A DNA stretch of 64,000 bases from an uncultured Verrucomicrobiales bacterium. GTDB taxonomy: Bacteria; Verrucomicrobiota; Verrucomicrobiia; Verrucomicrobiales; Akkermansiaceae. Location: assembly GCA_937969495.1 (NCBI GenBank), contig CALBVY010000013.1, forward strand, positions 33,588 through 97,587, in the 5' to 3' direction. A program made the position numbers and the translations under genes. The notes beneath the pieces are model-generated. The model did no database searches. It was given only the letters and a program-made list of their open reading frames with translations, and was not told where the DNA came from. Shown piece after piece: positions 1-8,911 of this stretch; the first letter of the stretch is position 1; every line of letters starts with the position of its first letter.

Positions 1-829
1 AAGGCCCTGGGACTGCCTGCGCAGCCCCATAACCTGCCAAAAAGGTATCTTCAGCCATCAATCCCGCATCTACCGTAGAAGTCTCCAAAAGAGGTAAAAC
101 AACATGCCCACCACCAAAGACCAGCGCACCTGCATGAAGTAGCCCCCCCAGCCCCTTAACAGCACTACTATGAGGGAAAATTACCGGCACTAACATCAAC
201 ACCACCATCACCGAGGCAGCAGGCAGCACATTCCGCATCCAAACTGACTTATTACTCTCACTTTTTAACCTAGGGACTGACTCCACCACGGCTATGGATC
301 TCCCAAATATCAACCACCCCATCACCCCTCCTATCAGGATAACCACAGGCGCCACCCAAGCCTGCGGCACAGTATAAATAATCACCAATGCGATAAGAGC
401 TAACAACATCTCTGGCAACCTTGGGCAAAGACTCTTACGCATCCCTAATAGAGCCACCGCCACCACAGCCACAGCGACCAGCTTTAATCCATGTAACCAC
501 CCATCCCCCAGCCACTCCTGTATCCCCCCCATACCAATGGCAAATACAATCATCGCCAGTGCCGATGGCAGAGTAAACCCCAACCAAGCACCCACCCCCC
601 CAAGCCACCCACCGCGCTCATACCCTATAGCCGCACCTAACTGACTACTCCCCGGCCCAGGTAAAAATTGCGTCAAAGCCATCAATTCCGCAAAACGTTC
701 CTCTTTTAGCCACCCTAATCTCTCCACGTATAACTCTCGAAAATATCCAATATGCGCAACTGGCCCTCCAAAGGACACCAACCCCAGTTTCAGAGAGATC
801 CAGAAACATTCAAAAAATCCACAAAACAT
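1..829 (-). CDS. chrA: Chromate transporter (ChrA family), C-terminus truncated by window edge
   Basis: Not in the ORF track. Reverse-strand translation from ATG at 829 reads MFCGFFECFWISLKLGLVSFGGPVAHIGYFRELYVERLGWLKEERFAELMALTQFLPGPGSSQLGAAIGYERGGWLGG..., with the typical FGGPxAHIGYF and QxLPGPxSSQ motifs, open to position 1. Confidence 0.9.
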   Translation of the reverse strand, partial: MFCGFFECFWISLKLGLVSFGGPVAHIGYFRELYVERLGWLKEERFAELMALTQFLPGPGSSQLGAAIGYERGGWLGGVGAWLGFTLPSALAMIVFAIGMGGIQEWLGDGWLHGLKLVAVAVVAVALLGMRKSLCPRLPEMLLALIALVIIYTVPQAWVAPVVILIGGVMGWLIFGRSIAVVESVPRLKSESNKSVWMRNVLPAASVMVVLMLVPVIFPHSSAVKGLGGLLHAGALVFGGGHVVLPLLETSTVDAGLMAEDTFLAGYGAAQAVPGP

Positions 830-908
830 AGCGGAACTCTAAGATTCAAAAAACAAATTCCAAATACCAATTTCTTGCAAATTCGCCATCTCACGCTACC
901 TCTTCGCT

Positions 909-1238
909 ATGTTCAGCACAGCTATTGGGCGACTTCGCGTCATCAGCATCATTGAAGCGCTTTCTTACCTCTATTTACTCTACCACGCAATTTACTCGAA
1001 GCGTATCCTAGGCATCGAAGACGCAATCAAAACTCCCGGCATGATTCACGGCGTGCTCTTCTGTATTTTTTGCCTAGCTTTACTGGATGCCATGATCGCA
1101 CAAAAATGGAGTATCAAGCCTCCATTCTGGAATAGACCACCCATCTTGATTTTCCTCGCGTCCCTCTTCCCTATCGTGCCCATCTGGGTGGAAATCTGGC
1201 TAAAAAAACAAAAACCCCTAGGGAAACAACCTGACTAA
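909..1238 (+). CDS. DUF3817 family membrane protein
   Basis: ORF 109 aa; RVISIIEALSYLYLL...HGVLFCIFCLALLDA pattern of the DUF3817 family. Confidence 0.75.
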   Translation: MFSTAIGRLRVISIIEALSYLYLLYHAIYSKRILGIEDAIKTPGMIHGVLFCIFCLALLDAMIAQKWSIKPPFWNRPPILIFLASLFPIVPIWVEIWLKKQKPLGKQPD

Positions 1239-1831
1239 TCACCCAAAAAAGATTCTAACAACCGGAACTTTTTATGATAATAGCCACCGTTATGTTTCTT
1301 ACAGCAGGCGTAACACCCAACATAACGCCTTATCTGACGCACCCGATCAAAGCCCTCGCCACAGACAGCACAAGTATAACGCCACTTCTTCTGCATTTTC
1401 CGCCCCGGCAGTGGTAACGAATGCGTGGCTCGCTCTCCAGGGATACCGACATCGGCACAGGCCTTTTGCCACTCCGCACCATGCGCGGAGATACGCCGGC
1501 GGCCAGCACGAGCATATGCTACTAAATGCGCCAGCTCATGCAGTAAAGTCCGCTGTATTTCTTCAGGCGCTATGGCTACCAACTTAGGGTTCAGCTCAAT
1601 AATCGCATCTGGCCAAATTGCCCGACCAGCCGTAGTGCGCATCCGCGGATTCCATCTCACCTGCACTTGATCAGCTAACAAATCAAGACCTAATATCCGT
1701 GCGTATTCAACACACTGCCCAGTTAACCCAGCCTCACTGTTAGGATCTGAAATCTGCTCAGTCTGAGCCCTGCTTTGCTTAACAGCATGAGAAGTCTGTT
1801 TGTTTCGAGAAAAAAGAAATTCCAGCTGCAC
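1235..1831 (-). CDS. SprT-like zinc metalloprotease domain protein
   Basis: HELAHL motif plus C-terminal CxxC...CxxCC zinc-ribbon-like segment. Confidence 0.85.
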   Translation of the reverse strand: MQLEFLFSRNKQTSHAVKQSRAQTEQISDPNSEAGLTGQCVEYARILGLDLLADQVQVRWNPRMRTTAGRAIWPDAIIELNPKLVAIAPEEIQRTLLHELAHLVAYARAGRRRISAHGAEWQKACADVGIPGERATHSLPLPGRKMQKKWRYTCAVCGEGFDRVRQIRRYVGCYACCKKHNGGYYHKKFRLLESFLGD

Positions 1832-1861
1832 TACAAAAAAACTTTAGCTCCTATCACTCCA

Positions 1862-2806
1862 TCAAGCTACCAGAAAAACAGGTAACGGTAAAATCAGTGC
1901 CACATCCGCCAAGACCCTCTGAGCATTCAGGCTTAACCGATCACGATAATGATTAACCACCTGCAACCCAGCAGCCGCAACCATAATCGCGTAAAAGAAA
2001 GGCTTGGAATAATCATCCGCATACATCGCCGCAAACCACAGAGAACCCCCTGCTAAAATAATTAGGCCAAGTGTCAGAGTAGCCTCATGAGCATACACCG
2101 TCTCCTCAGAATCAGCCGTATCCGCTCGCTCCCAGAGATCAATAGCCGTAATATTCATCATACAAAGAGCACCAAACACCCACACCTCACGGCAGTGGTA
2201 AAAGATCACCATCAGCGTACGCAGCATCATCAAGCCAAAGTTCCAAACGGCATCCACAAAGCCAGTATTTTTAAAGGCAAAAATCACATCATTAAAGTCT
2301 GTAACCAGCAATGAAGCATTCGCCGCATTCACTGGAATACCCACCCCCATAGCAAAGATCATCCCAGCAAGGAAATTCTTTACATACGGCACTTCATTCG
2401 TCCGGAACCACGCCAGCGCAAAGTAAAATCCACAGAGCACGATCATGACTAAACCCGCAGAAAACATCGATCGCGGCAGCACATAGAGCGCCTCATAAAT
2501 ACAGACTACAGCAGCACATACACTCCCCCCAAGTAATGGCCAGCGCCAGCGCCAATGAAAGCGATGCCTCGGAGAAGAAACCCGCACCTCAGGCTGTGCC
2601 CAGTTATCAACCAGTCTATCTAACACATATACAGACCAGATTGCAAGAGGCAGCACCCACCACGAAGTCATGGGGATATACTCTACCCGCAATGCCTGCG
2701 CTAACATCCACATCCACGCCAGAGCCACCAGCGGAGCATCAATGCTCAGCAAGTTAGGTAACAACCAGAATGGTGAACGGCGTTTCTCCATGGAATAGTG
2801 ACGCAC
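1862..2806 (-). CDS. Multi-pass membrane protein, possibly UbiA-prenyltransferase-like
   Basis: ORF 314 aa, many hydrophobic helices, YVLDRLVDNW segment; true start may be MEKRRSPFWLLPN at codon 6. Confidence 0.5.
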   Translation of the reverse strand: MRHYSMEKRRSPFWLLPNLLSIDAPLVALAWMWMLAQALRVEYIPMTSWWVLPLAIWSVYVLDRLVDNWAQPEVRVSSPRHRFHWRWRWPLLGGSVCAAVVCIYEALYVLPRSMFSAGLVMIVLCGFYFALAWFRTNEVPYVKNFLAGMIFAMGVGIPVNAANASLLVTDFNDVIFAFKNTGFVDAVWNFGLMMLRTLMVIFYHCREVWVFGALCMMNITAIDLWERADTADSEETVYAHEATLTLGLIILAGGSLWFAAMYADDYSKPFFYAIMVAAAGLQVVNHYRDRLSLNAQRVLADVALILPLPVFLVA

Positions 2807-2859
2807 TTATCACATGTCTGGAAAAGTAACAGCTTACCAGGCAGTGGGAGAGCACGTAG

Positions 2860-3045
2860 TTAGTGATCTTGGCTTTCGTCTTCGCCGTGATCTTTATGTT
2901 CTTTTTTAGGGTAGAGATTTTTAACCCCGTCCTTTTTTCCGTCCTCACTGTTCTCCCAAGTGTGACGCTCACAAGAGACAAAAGTAAACAAGGCGGCAAC
3001 TGCAAGAGAGCTGAAGATAATTTGTTTCATGTCGGACATTTGCAT
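2860..3045 (-). CDS. Small predicted lipoprotein
   Basis: 61 aa; [20 protein letters not shown] lipobox followed by a charged tail. Confidence 0.5.
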   Translation of the reverse strand: MQMSDMKQIIFSSLAVAALFTFVSCERHTWENSEDGKKDGVKNLYPKKEHKDHGEDESQDH

Positions 3046-3178
3046 AACCCATCATAGAAGGAAAGCAAGGCGTCATTCGCACTACAATTTTCTCACCAGA
3101 ATTCTTGCAAGTCGGCCATTACTGCTACACAGTGCCATTATATTTACTTCATCTACTCATATTTACCATTTCACTAAC

Positions 3179-4207
3179 ATGCAAAGTCCCATTCTAGCCA
3201 ACAGTTTCGTCATCCCAGTCTTACTCGGTGTGGCCGCCATATTCGCGCTCATTTTCTTTGCTATCCTTTTTAAATTTCTGGGAATATGGATTCAAGCACG
3301 CAGTGCAGGAGCTCCTGTCAGCCTGATGAACCTTGTCTTCATGCGCTTCCGTAAGGTCCCACCGGCACTGATTGTAAATAGCCGCATCACCGCTGTCAAA
3401 GCAGGCCTCCCCTTCTCAACCGACCAGCTGGAAGCTCACTACCTCTCCGGAGGTGACATCACTCACGTGGTTCTCGCAATGATCGCCGCGGACAAAGCCG
3501 GCATCTCACTCTCCTATGATCGCGCCTGCGCCATTGACCTCGCCACCAAGGACACAGGAAAAACAGTCCTAGAGGCCGTCAGAACATCAATTAATCCTAA
3601 AGTGATCGATTGCCCGAACCCCGCAAGCGGAAACACCAAGATCACAGCCGTTGCCAAAGACGGCATCGCCGTCAATGCACGCGCCCGTGTCACCGTAAGA
3701 ACCAATCTCGATCGCTTCGTTGGCGGCGCCACCGAGGAAACCATTATCGCACGAGTGGGTGAAGGCATCGTCACCTCCGTAGGCTCAGCATCATCCTATA
3801 AACACGTATTGGAAAACCCGGACAATATCTCCAAACTCGTACTTGGAAAAGGTGTAGACGCCTCCACCGCCTTTGAAATTCTCTCCATCGATATCGCAGA
3901 CGTAGATGTGGCAGACAACATCGGCGCTCGCCTCCAGGCTGAGCAAGCGGAAGCGGACAAACAAGTCGCCCAAGCCAAAGCCGAGATGCGCCGTGCTGCT
4001 GCCGTAGCTGTAGAGCAAGAAATGTCTGCCAAGACTCAGGAAATGCGCGCCAAGGTAGTAGAAGCAGAAGCAGGTATCCCCATGGCCATTGCAGAAGCAT
4101 TCCGTAATGGCAATCTAGGCATCATGGATTACGTCAAATATCAGAATGTTAATGCTGATACAAAAATGCGTGACTCCATCGCTGGTGACAATCCTGATGG
4201 TGAGTAA
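3179..4207 (+). CDS. floA: Flotillin-like protein FloA
   Basis: From ATG 3179: N-terminal TM, then [32 protein letters not shown]..., typical of FloA/YqfA. Confidence 0.9.
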   Translation: MQSPILANSFVIPVLLGVAAIFALIFFAILFKFLGIWIQARSAGAPVSLMNLVFMRFRKVPPALIVNSRITAVKAGLPFSTDQLEAHYLSGGDITHVVLAMIAADKAGISLSYDRACAIDLATKDTGKTVLEAVRTSINPKVIDCPNPASGNTKITAVAKDGIAVNARARVTVRTNLDRFVGGATEETIIARVGEGIVTSVGSASSYKHVLENPDNISKLVLGKGVDASTAFEILSIDIADVDVADNIGARLQAEQAEADKQVAQAKAEMRRAAAVAVEQEMSAKTQEMRAKVVEAEAGIPMAIAEAFRNGNLGIMDYVKYQNVNADTKMRDSIAGDNPDGE

Positions 4208-4239
4208 GCCAGATCAGCCCCCTCAAGCTAACTCCCCCC

Positions 4240-4722
4240 ATGGAAATTAACGGTCAAGTCATTGTCCTGATCCTCTTTGTAGTGATCAGTGGCATTCAAT
4301 GGTTGATCAAAAAAATTCAAGGTCAAAAAGAAGCGCCACACGAGATCCCAGAATCACTGGAGGAGATCTACGATAGCTTTCGTGAAGAAATCCGCCAACG
4401 GCAAACGACCATCCAGGAACCATCCCCACCGCCACTTCCAGAAGTGGTTCAGGAACCCATCACTGAGCTACCTCACCCACAAATTATTAGCTTCGAGCAA
4501 CCACAAACACCTAGCTTTACCGGACACACTACTGAGGAGCTAACTGCAGCCCAAAAAGAAGCCGCAGAGCGATTCTCCCAACTCGGCAAAAAGAGAACCC
4601 GCAAGAGTAAAACAGCCGCCAGTGTTTCCGCTCGCGCCCTTCTCTCCAGCCCTCAGTCTGCCCGCCAAGCTATTATCCTTCAGGAAATCTTCGGCAAGCC
4701 GAGATCGCTACAAAAATTCTAG
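4240..4722 (+). CDS. Hypothetical protein with N-terminal TM, Pro/Glu-rich
   Basis: 160 aa ORF immediately downstream of floA on the same strand. Confidence 0.6.
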   Translation: MEINGQVIVLILFVVISGIQWLIKKIQGQKEAPHEIPESLEEIYDSFREEIRQRQTTIQEPSPPPLPEVVQEPITELPHPQIISFEQPQTPSFTGHTTEELTAAQKEAAERFSQLGKKRTRKSKTAASVSARALLSSPQSARQAIILQEIFGKPRSLQKF

Positions 4723-4763
4723 CAACCCAGCCACGAACCCCACCTAGAAATAAACGGATCCAA

Positions 4764-5318
4764 TTAGTGAATATGCGGACTCAGTGGAAATGACTTGGTA
4801 GAAAAAGCCCTACCACCTGCATCAAAGGAAATAATGGCGTCTGCGACGAAATCCTTCCCCATCAGAAATGATGCATCCGCACCAGAATCACCAGGAAAGA
4901 TAAAGTAGTTGGTCTTGCCATCGCGGATGTTGCCATTGCCATCTTCATCCTCATTCTTTTCCGCATTACGGATTTTCAAGTTAATCATCTTGTAGTCCAG
5001 CTTAGGGAAAGTAACCGTAACAATCGTATTCAAAGGAAAATCCATTGCTTGTTCACCAGCGGCATCTTTCGATATCCAAAGCTCAAGATCACCTTTATCA
5101 TCATGGAGCTTAATTTCCGCAAATCCTGCCTGCACTTGACCTGCGGTAAAAGGAACCATCATGCCCATGTGCGGAGCATGATCATGGCCGTGGTCATTTA
5201 CTTCATGATTTTCAGCCTCGCCATCTTCCGTTGTATGCTCTGAACAAGCTGTCAAAGCAACCACAGCTGCGAGACATAAACTACTTAATAAAGGTTTGTG
5301 GATATCGATCATTTTCAT
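4764..5318 (-). CDS. Predicted lipoprotein with His-rich N-terminal segment
   Basis: LAAVVALTACSEH lipobox; NDHGHDHAPHMGMM metal-ligand-rich stretch; divergent from the MerC gene. Confidence 0.65.
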   Translation of the reverse strand: MKMIDIHKPLLSSLCLAAVVALTACSEHTTEDGEAENHEVNDHGHDHAPHMGMMVPFTAGQVQAGFAEIKLHDDKGDLELWISKDAAGEQAMDFPLNTIVTVTFPKLDYKMINLKIRNAEKNEDEDGNGNIRDGKTNYFIFPGDSGADASFLMGKDFVADAIISFDAGGRAFSTKSFPLSPHIH

Positions 5319-5518
5319 AAGTCTTTGGTATTTGATACATTGAAAATTGTGTTTTTTTTATAACATAAATACACAATTTGGCCATCAAATTTAGAACCAA
5401 CCAACAAGGATGCACGATAAAGCAAATAGAGAAATCTCTAAAAAATACAATATTAACGCAATTTTGTTGCATTAGCTGCAATTTAGGTACACATCACCCC
5501 CAACACATTCTCCATGTT

Positions 5519-6103
5519 ATGGAAATTGCTTCAGACCAAATCAATACACCAAACCGAGTAAATGCTGATCGCATCGGTATTTTTGCTTCTGTTCTATGCG
5601 CTATTCATTGCGCTCTGACACCGGTACTACTGATTATGATGCCTACCTTCGGTAAAATGTGGGCTCATCCAGCTACGCACTGGGGTATGGCTATCATTGT
5701 CATTCCCATCGCGATATTCATGATGCGCAAGGGCTTTCGCGAACACGGTAAAAAGTGGGTTCTGGCATTAGGTAGCCTTGGTGTTTTATTCATTATCGTT
5801 GGCGCTATCCTCCCCTATACGGAAGCTACCCCTACAGCAGTAGTGCAGGAAAAAGTGATCAGCGAACCCACTGCCAGCAGCGGATGAGGCGCAAACACTG
5901 AAGCAGGTGCTGCTTCTGACTGTGTTGATCAATGTTGCCCTTCTATTGTCGTGAATGAATCAGGGGAAAAGTCACTCTACATTCCCCCAGCAAGTATCGT
6001 CACCACACTTGGTGGACTGTGCCTCATCATTGTGCACGCTGCCAACTTATGCTGCTCGGTATGCTGCCGCCGTAGTAACAAGGCAAACTGTGCCTGCGCA
6101 TGA
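5519..6103 (+). CDS. MerC-family heavy-metal membrane protein with in-frame UGA (candidate selenocysteine) at 5885-5887
   Basis: ATG 5519 MEIASDQINTPNRVNADRIGIFASVLCAIHCALTPVLLIMMPTFGKMW...SEPTASSG-UGA-GANTEAGAASDCVDQCCPSIVVNESGEKSLYIPPASIVTTLGGLCLIIVHAANLCCSVCCRRSNKANCACA-stop(6101-6103). Same frame on both sides of the UGA; end overlaps next ATG (ATGA). Confidence 0.7.
5900..5916 (+). promoter_or_regulatory. Candidate bacterial SECIS hairpin in the MerC-family gene
   Basis: GAAGCA-GGUGC-UGCUUC: perfect 6-bp stem, 5-nt loop starting GG, 12 nt after the UGA. Confidence 0.5.
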
Positions 6104-6675
6104 GAGATTCTCAAAAGTTAAGGTTTTTGCTGAATGACTGTGCCAACGGTTTCTATCAGCAGATGTATTTCCTAGGAAAAGATGTCATTCACCAAGATGG
6201 CAACCAACTAATGGCGTATGGATTTAAAAAATCTCCATCACGTGGATTAAAGGGAACTAGCTGCTATGGGAAAAATGCTAACGGCACAATGATCGAGCTA
6301 TACGGCTCTTGCGCTGGAGCCTACTCAGAGACCACCCAATTAGTCTTTCTAAGAAAAAGGTGTAGGTTTTATAATTGGCTTCCGGAGTACCGCCTCATTG
6401 CCGGGCAGTGGTCTCAAGAGCACATTCACAGCGGGAAACCCAACGAGATATTAACCGCTCTCGAACCCTTACTCAAATGGTGGGTAGATTACGAGGACTG
6501 GATAGAAAAACGCCTAGGCGCGGCATATCGTGAACAATGCTACAGAGAGTGGAATAAAATCAAGGCTAAGACCAGATGGCTCCCCCCCGGTGCGGCAATC
6601 GAGTGGGTAGTCGATTTTATGGAGAAGCAAGGACACATGGTAAGATCAAAAAAATTCGCCTCAATAATTCAGTAA
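6100..6675 (+). CDS. Conserved hypothetical protein
   Basis: 191 aa ORF; start overlaps stop of the extended MerC ORF (ATGA). Confidence 0.65.
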   Translation: MRDSQKLRFLLNDCANGFYQQMYFLGKDVIHQDGNQLMAYGFKKSPSRGLKGTSCYGKNANGTMIELYGSCAGAYSETTQLVFLRKRCRFYNWLPEYRLIAGQWSQEHIHSGKPNEILTALEPLLKWWVDYEDWIEKRLGAAYREQCYREWNKIKAKTRWLPPGAAIEWVVDFMEKQGHMVRSKKFASIIQ

Positions 6676-6679
6676 AATT

Positions 6680-7753
6680 TTACTGACTGAGTGCCTCTCT
6701 CACTTCACGAATTCTCCGGAGGTTTTTAGCGTGCTGTTGATAGGAATACTTGGCCTCTCCCTTCATCGATTTAGCCATTTCTGCATATGATGAAAAATCA
6801 TACTCTGCTAGATCATCAGAATCCTCCCCTAGATCCAAAGCCTCATAGCAATATTGATTATGAGATAAATACGCGAGGTAATCCAAATAATAAAGCGGCT
6901 TCAAAATGGTCTTATACATGAACGTGGGTTTGTAGTATTTCAACATAGAATAATCATCACCCTGACGATTCATCATAATATCATTCCAGTAGACTATCCC
7001 AGAGTCTAACACCATTTTCAGAGGTTGATTCGATTCCAATTCTTTCAGATTTTCTTTGATAGCAGTGACTTGCTCTGGTGTCGGTTTAGAAAAACCTGAC
7101 AGCTTCATCATGGAATCTGTTACTTTCATAAAAACACTACTCCTTACTATTTGCGCCACCTGTCTAAAATCGTATTGTAAATCGTTACCAAGTTCTAACT
7201 GTAAAATTAGATTATCCCATTCTGCATCACCATAACGATATTCCATAGTAATCAACTTAGCTTCCACAAAATTTATCATCGTACTAATCCTCATAACATG
7301 TAAAGCATTGTAGAGACTATCCATTGTAAGCTGACCTCTATCAAAACAACATCCTTTTTTATCGACAGCCTCCTCCAAGAGAGCAAAAAACTCTAATACA
7401 GCCGGCAACTTCATAATCTCACGATATTCTGCAATCTGCTCCTTTGAAGCTCTACGCCTGATTATCTCCTTCGCCAACTTATCAATAACCTCAAAAAGAT
7501 TTCCTTCATTATACTTCTCTCGTTGAAGCTTTAATTCTGCTGCATCATAAATCAATGCTGCATTATCATGGTCCGGAATAATTTCTCGGTTAACGAATTC
7601 ATGAACAGCAGTCTTCCTACCAGATTCTTTAAATTCACTCATCTTCTTGTTGATCAAGCCGTGAACAACAAGAAGGCTAACACAGTAAATAATACTTAAG
7701 GCCACAAGAATATAACCAACTTTTTTGATGAGTGATTTTTTGTTAATTTTCAT
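6680..7753 (-). CDS. Hypothetical membrane-anchored protein
   Basis: Likely start MKINKKSLIKKVGYILVALSIIYCVSLLVVHG at 7753; third gene of the sigma-factor operon. Confidence 0.65.
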   Translation of the reverse strand: MKINKKSLIKKVGYILVALSIIYCVSLLVVHGLINKKMSEFKESGRKTAVHEFVNREIIPDHDNAALIYDAAELKLQREKYNEGNLFEVIDKLAKEIIRRRASKEQIAEYREIMKLPAVLEFFALLEEAVDKKGCCFDRGQLTMDSLYNALHVMRISTMINFVEAKLITMEYRYGDAEWDNLILQLELGNDLQYDFRQVAQIVRSSVFMKVTDSMMKLSGFSKPTPEQVTAIKENLKELESNQPLKMVLDSGIVYWNDIMMNRQGDDYSMLKYYKPTFMYKTILKPLYYLDYLAYLSHNQYCYEALDLGEDSDDLAEYDFSSYAEMAKSMKGEAKYSYQQHAKNLRRIREVREALSQ

Positions 7754-7835
7754 ATTTTTATATCTTTTTCCTCGGCCCCAACATACTGAACCCAACTATA
7801 AGACAAAGCCGTTGCCAGCATTCGTCTAAATGTCA

Positions 7836-8192
7836 TCATTTTTCAAAAAAATCATCGTTTTTAAACTTTTCTAACATATTTATGTTTTTCTTATACTCAG
7901 CGAATGTTTTCGGATAGTGCATCTGTAATTTGATAAGCTCAGCCTTAGAAATTTTATGATCACTTTCAGACGAAAAAACCTGATTAGTCATCATGATCAG
8001 CGAACTCGATAGCATCACGCATGCTGCTAGGTGCAGCCAAGCGGTCAGACTCAGCGAGGCTTCATCCTCTTCTCCCCATGCCTTAGCAGCCTGATGTAAG
8101 ACACGCTCTTTGAGGACATCATTTACTTCGATCAATGGCTTCCTACTCAATAGCGCATCAATATCTGATACCGTGTTATCTTTCTTTTTCAT
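7836..8192 (-). CDS. Hypothetical single-TM protein, candidate anti-sigma factor
   Basis: 118 aa with one TM; overlaps the end of the ECF sigma ORF by 4 nt. Confidence 0.55.
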   Translation of the reverse strand: MKKKDNTVSDIDALLSRKPLIEVNDVLKERVLHQAAKAWGEEDEASLSLTAWLHLAACVMLSSSLIMMTNQVFSSESDHKISKAELIKLQMHYPKTFAEYKKNINMLEKFKNDDFFEK

Positions 8193-8734
8193 GATCCTCC
8201 CTTTATCTGTTGTTTAAGTTTAAGCATCCCATAGCGATAGCGGCTGCTTGCTGTGTTTTCTGAAATATCGAGCATCTCGGCGATTTCACGAAATGTCTTT
8301 TTACGATAAAACTTCAAACTTAATACAGCCCTCTGCTTCTCGGGAAGAAGACCCATTTCTCTCTCAAGTTTAAGTTTCAGATCGCTATGTGCATGGCCTC
8401 CATTATCCTCTTCTTGGTTCTGCATCAACAAGCTGAAGCTCTTCTCACGCACAGCTCTACGCTTCGATTTCTTATGAAGATTAAATGCCACATTCCTACT
8501 CATACGAAAAAGATAAGGCTTTAGCTCCTTCGCAGCGCCCACTCGCTGGTGCTTTTTGGCAATTTCAATAAACATCTCCTGTAAAACATCCTCCGCATCC
8601 TGTCGGGAGTGCAGTAATGCCATTAAATAAGCGAGCAGGTCATCGGCATACAGTTGCCAAATAGATTCTAAGGCACGTATATCCCCTGCCCTCAAAAGCT
8701 GGAGAGCATGAGATTCGTTTGTTACTCCACCCAC
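8189..8734 (-). CDS. ECF-type RNA polymerase sigma-70 factor
   Basis: Sigma2 (DLLAYLMALLHSRQDAEDVLQEMFIEIAKK) and sigma4 (LLPEKQRAVLSLKFYRKKTFREIAEMLDISENTASSRYRYGMLKLK). Confidence 0.92.
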   Translation of the reverse strand: MGGVTNESHALQLLRAGDIRALESIWQLYADDLLAYLMALLHSRQDAEDVLQEMFIEIAKKHQRVGAAKELKPYLFRMSRNVAFNLHKKSKRRAVREKSFSLLMQNQEEDNGGHAHSDLKLKLEREMGLLPEKQRAVLSLKFYRKKTFREIAEMLDISENTASSRYRYGMLKLKQQIKGGS

Positions 8735-8911
8735 TCGTTGTTCTATTTACCCATAACACAACGGAAACCCCGCTATTTGTCTAAAAAATAAATTCGCTGT
8801 AACTTAATTGGATTACTTTTCTTTTGATGGCATTAACTCACAGCTCAAATTTTTATCAAAATTAATCTGACTTTTTTAGCCACAAACCTGTCTCATAGCT
8901 CGTAAGATACT

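Noticed and set aside
2754-3057. Overlapping ORFs 2754..3005 (-) and 2863..3057 (+)
   Set aside because: They overlap the better-supported small lipoprotein ORF 2860..3045 (-), which has a clear lipobox.
5876-5953. Alternative-frame hydrophobic peptide after merC (PAADEAQTLKQVLLLTVLINVALLLS) suggesting a frameshift and not UGA recoding
   Set aside because: That frame stops quickly at about 5950, whereas the original frame continues with a Cys-rich membrane segment to a stop that overlaps the next gene's ATG.
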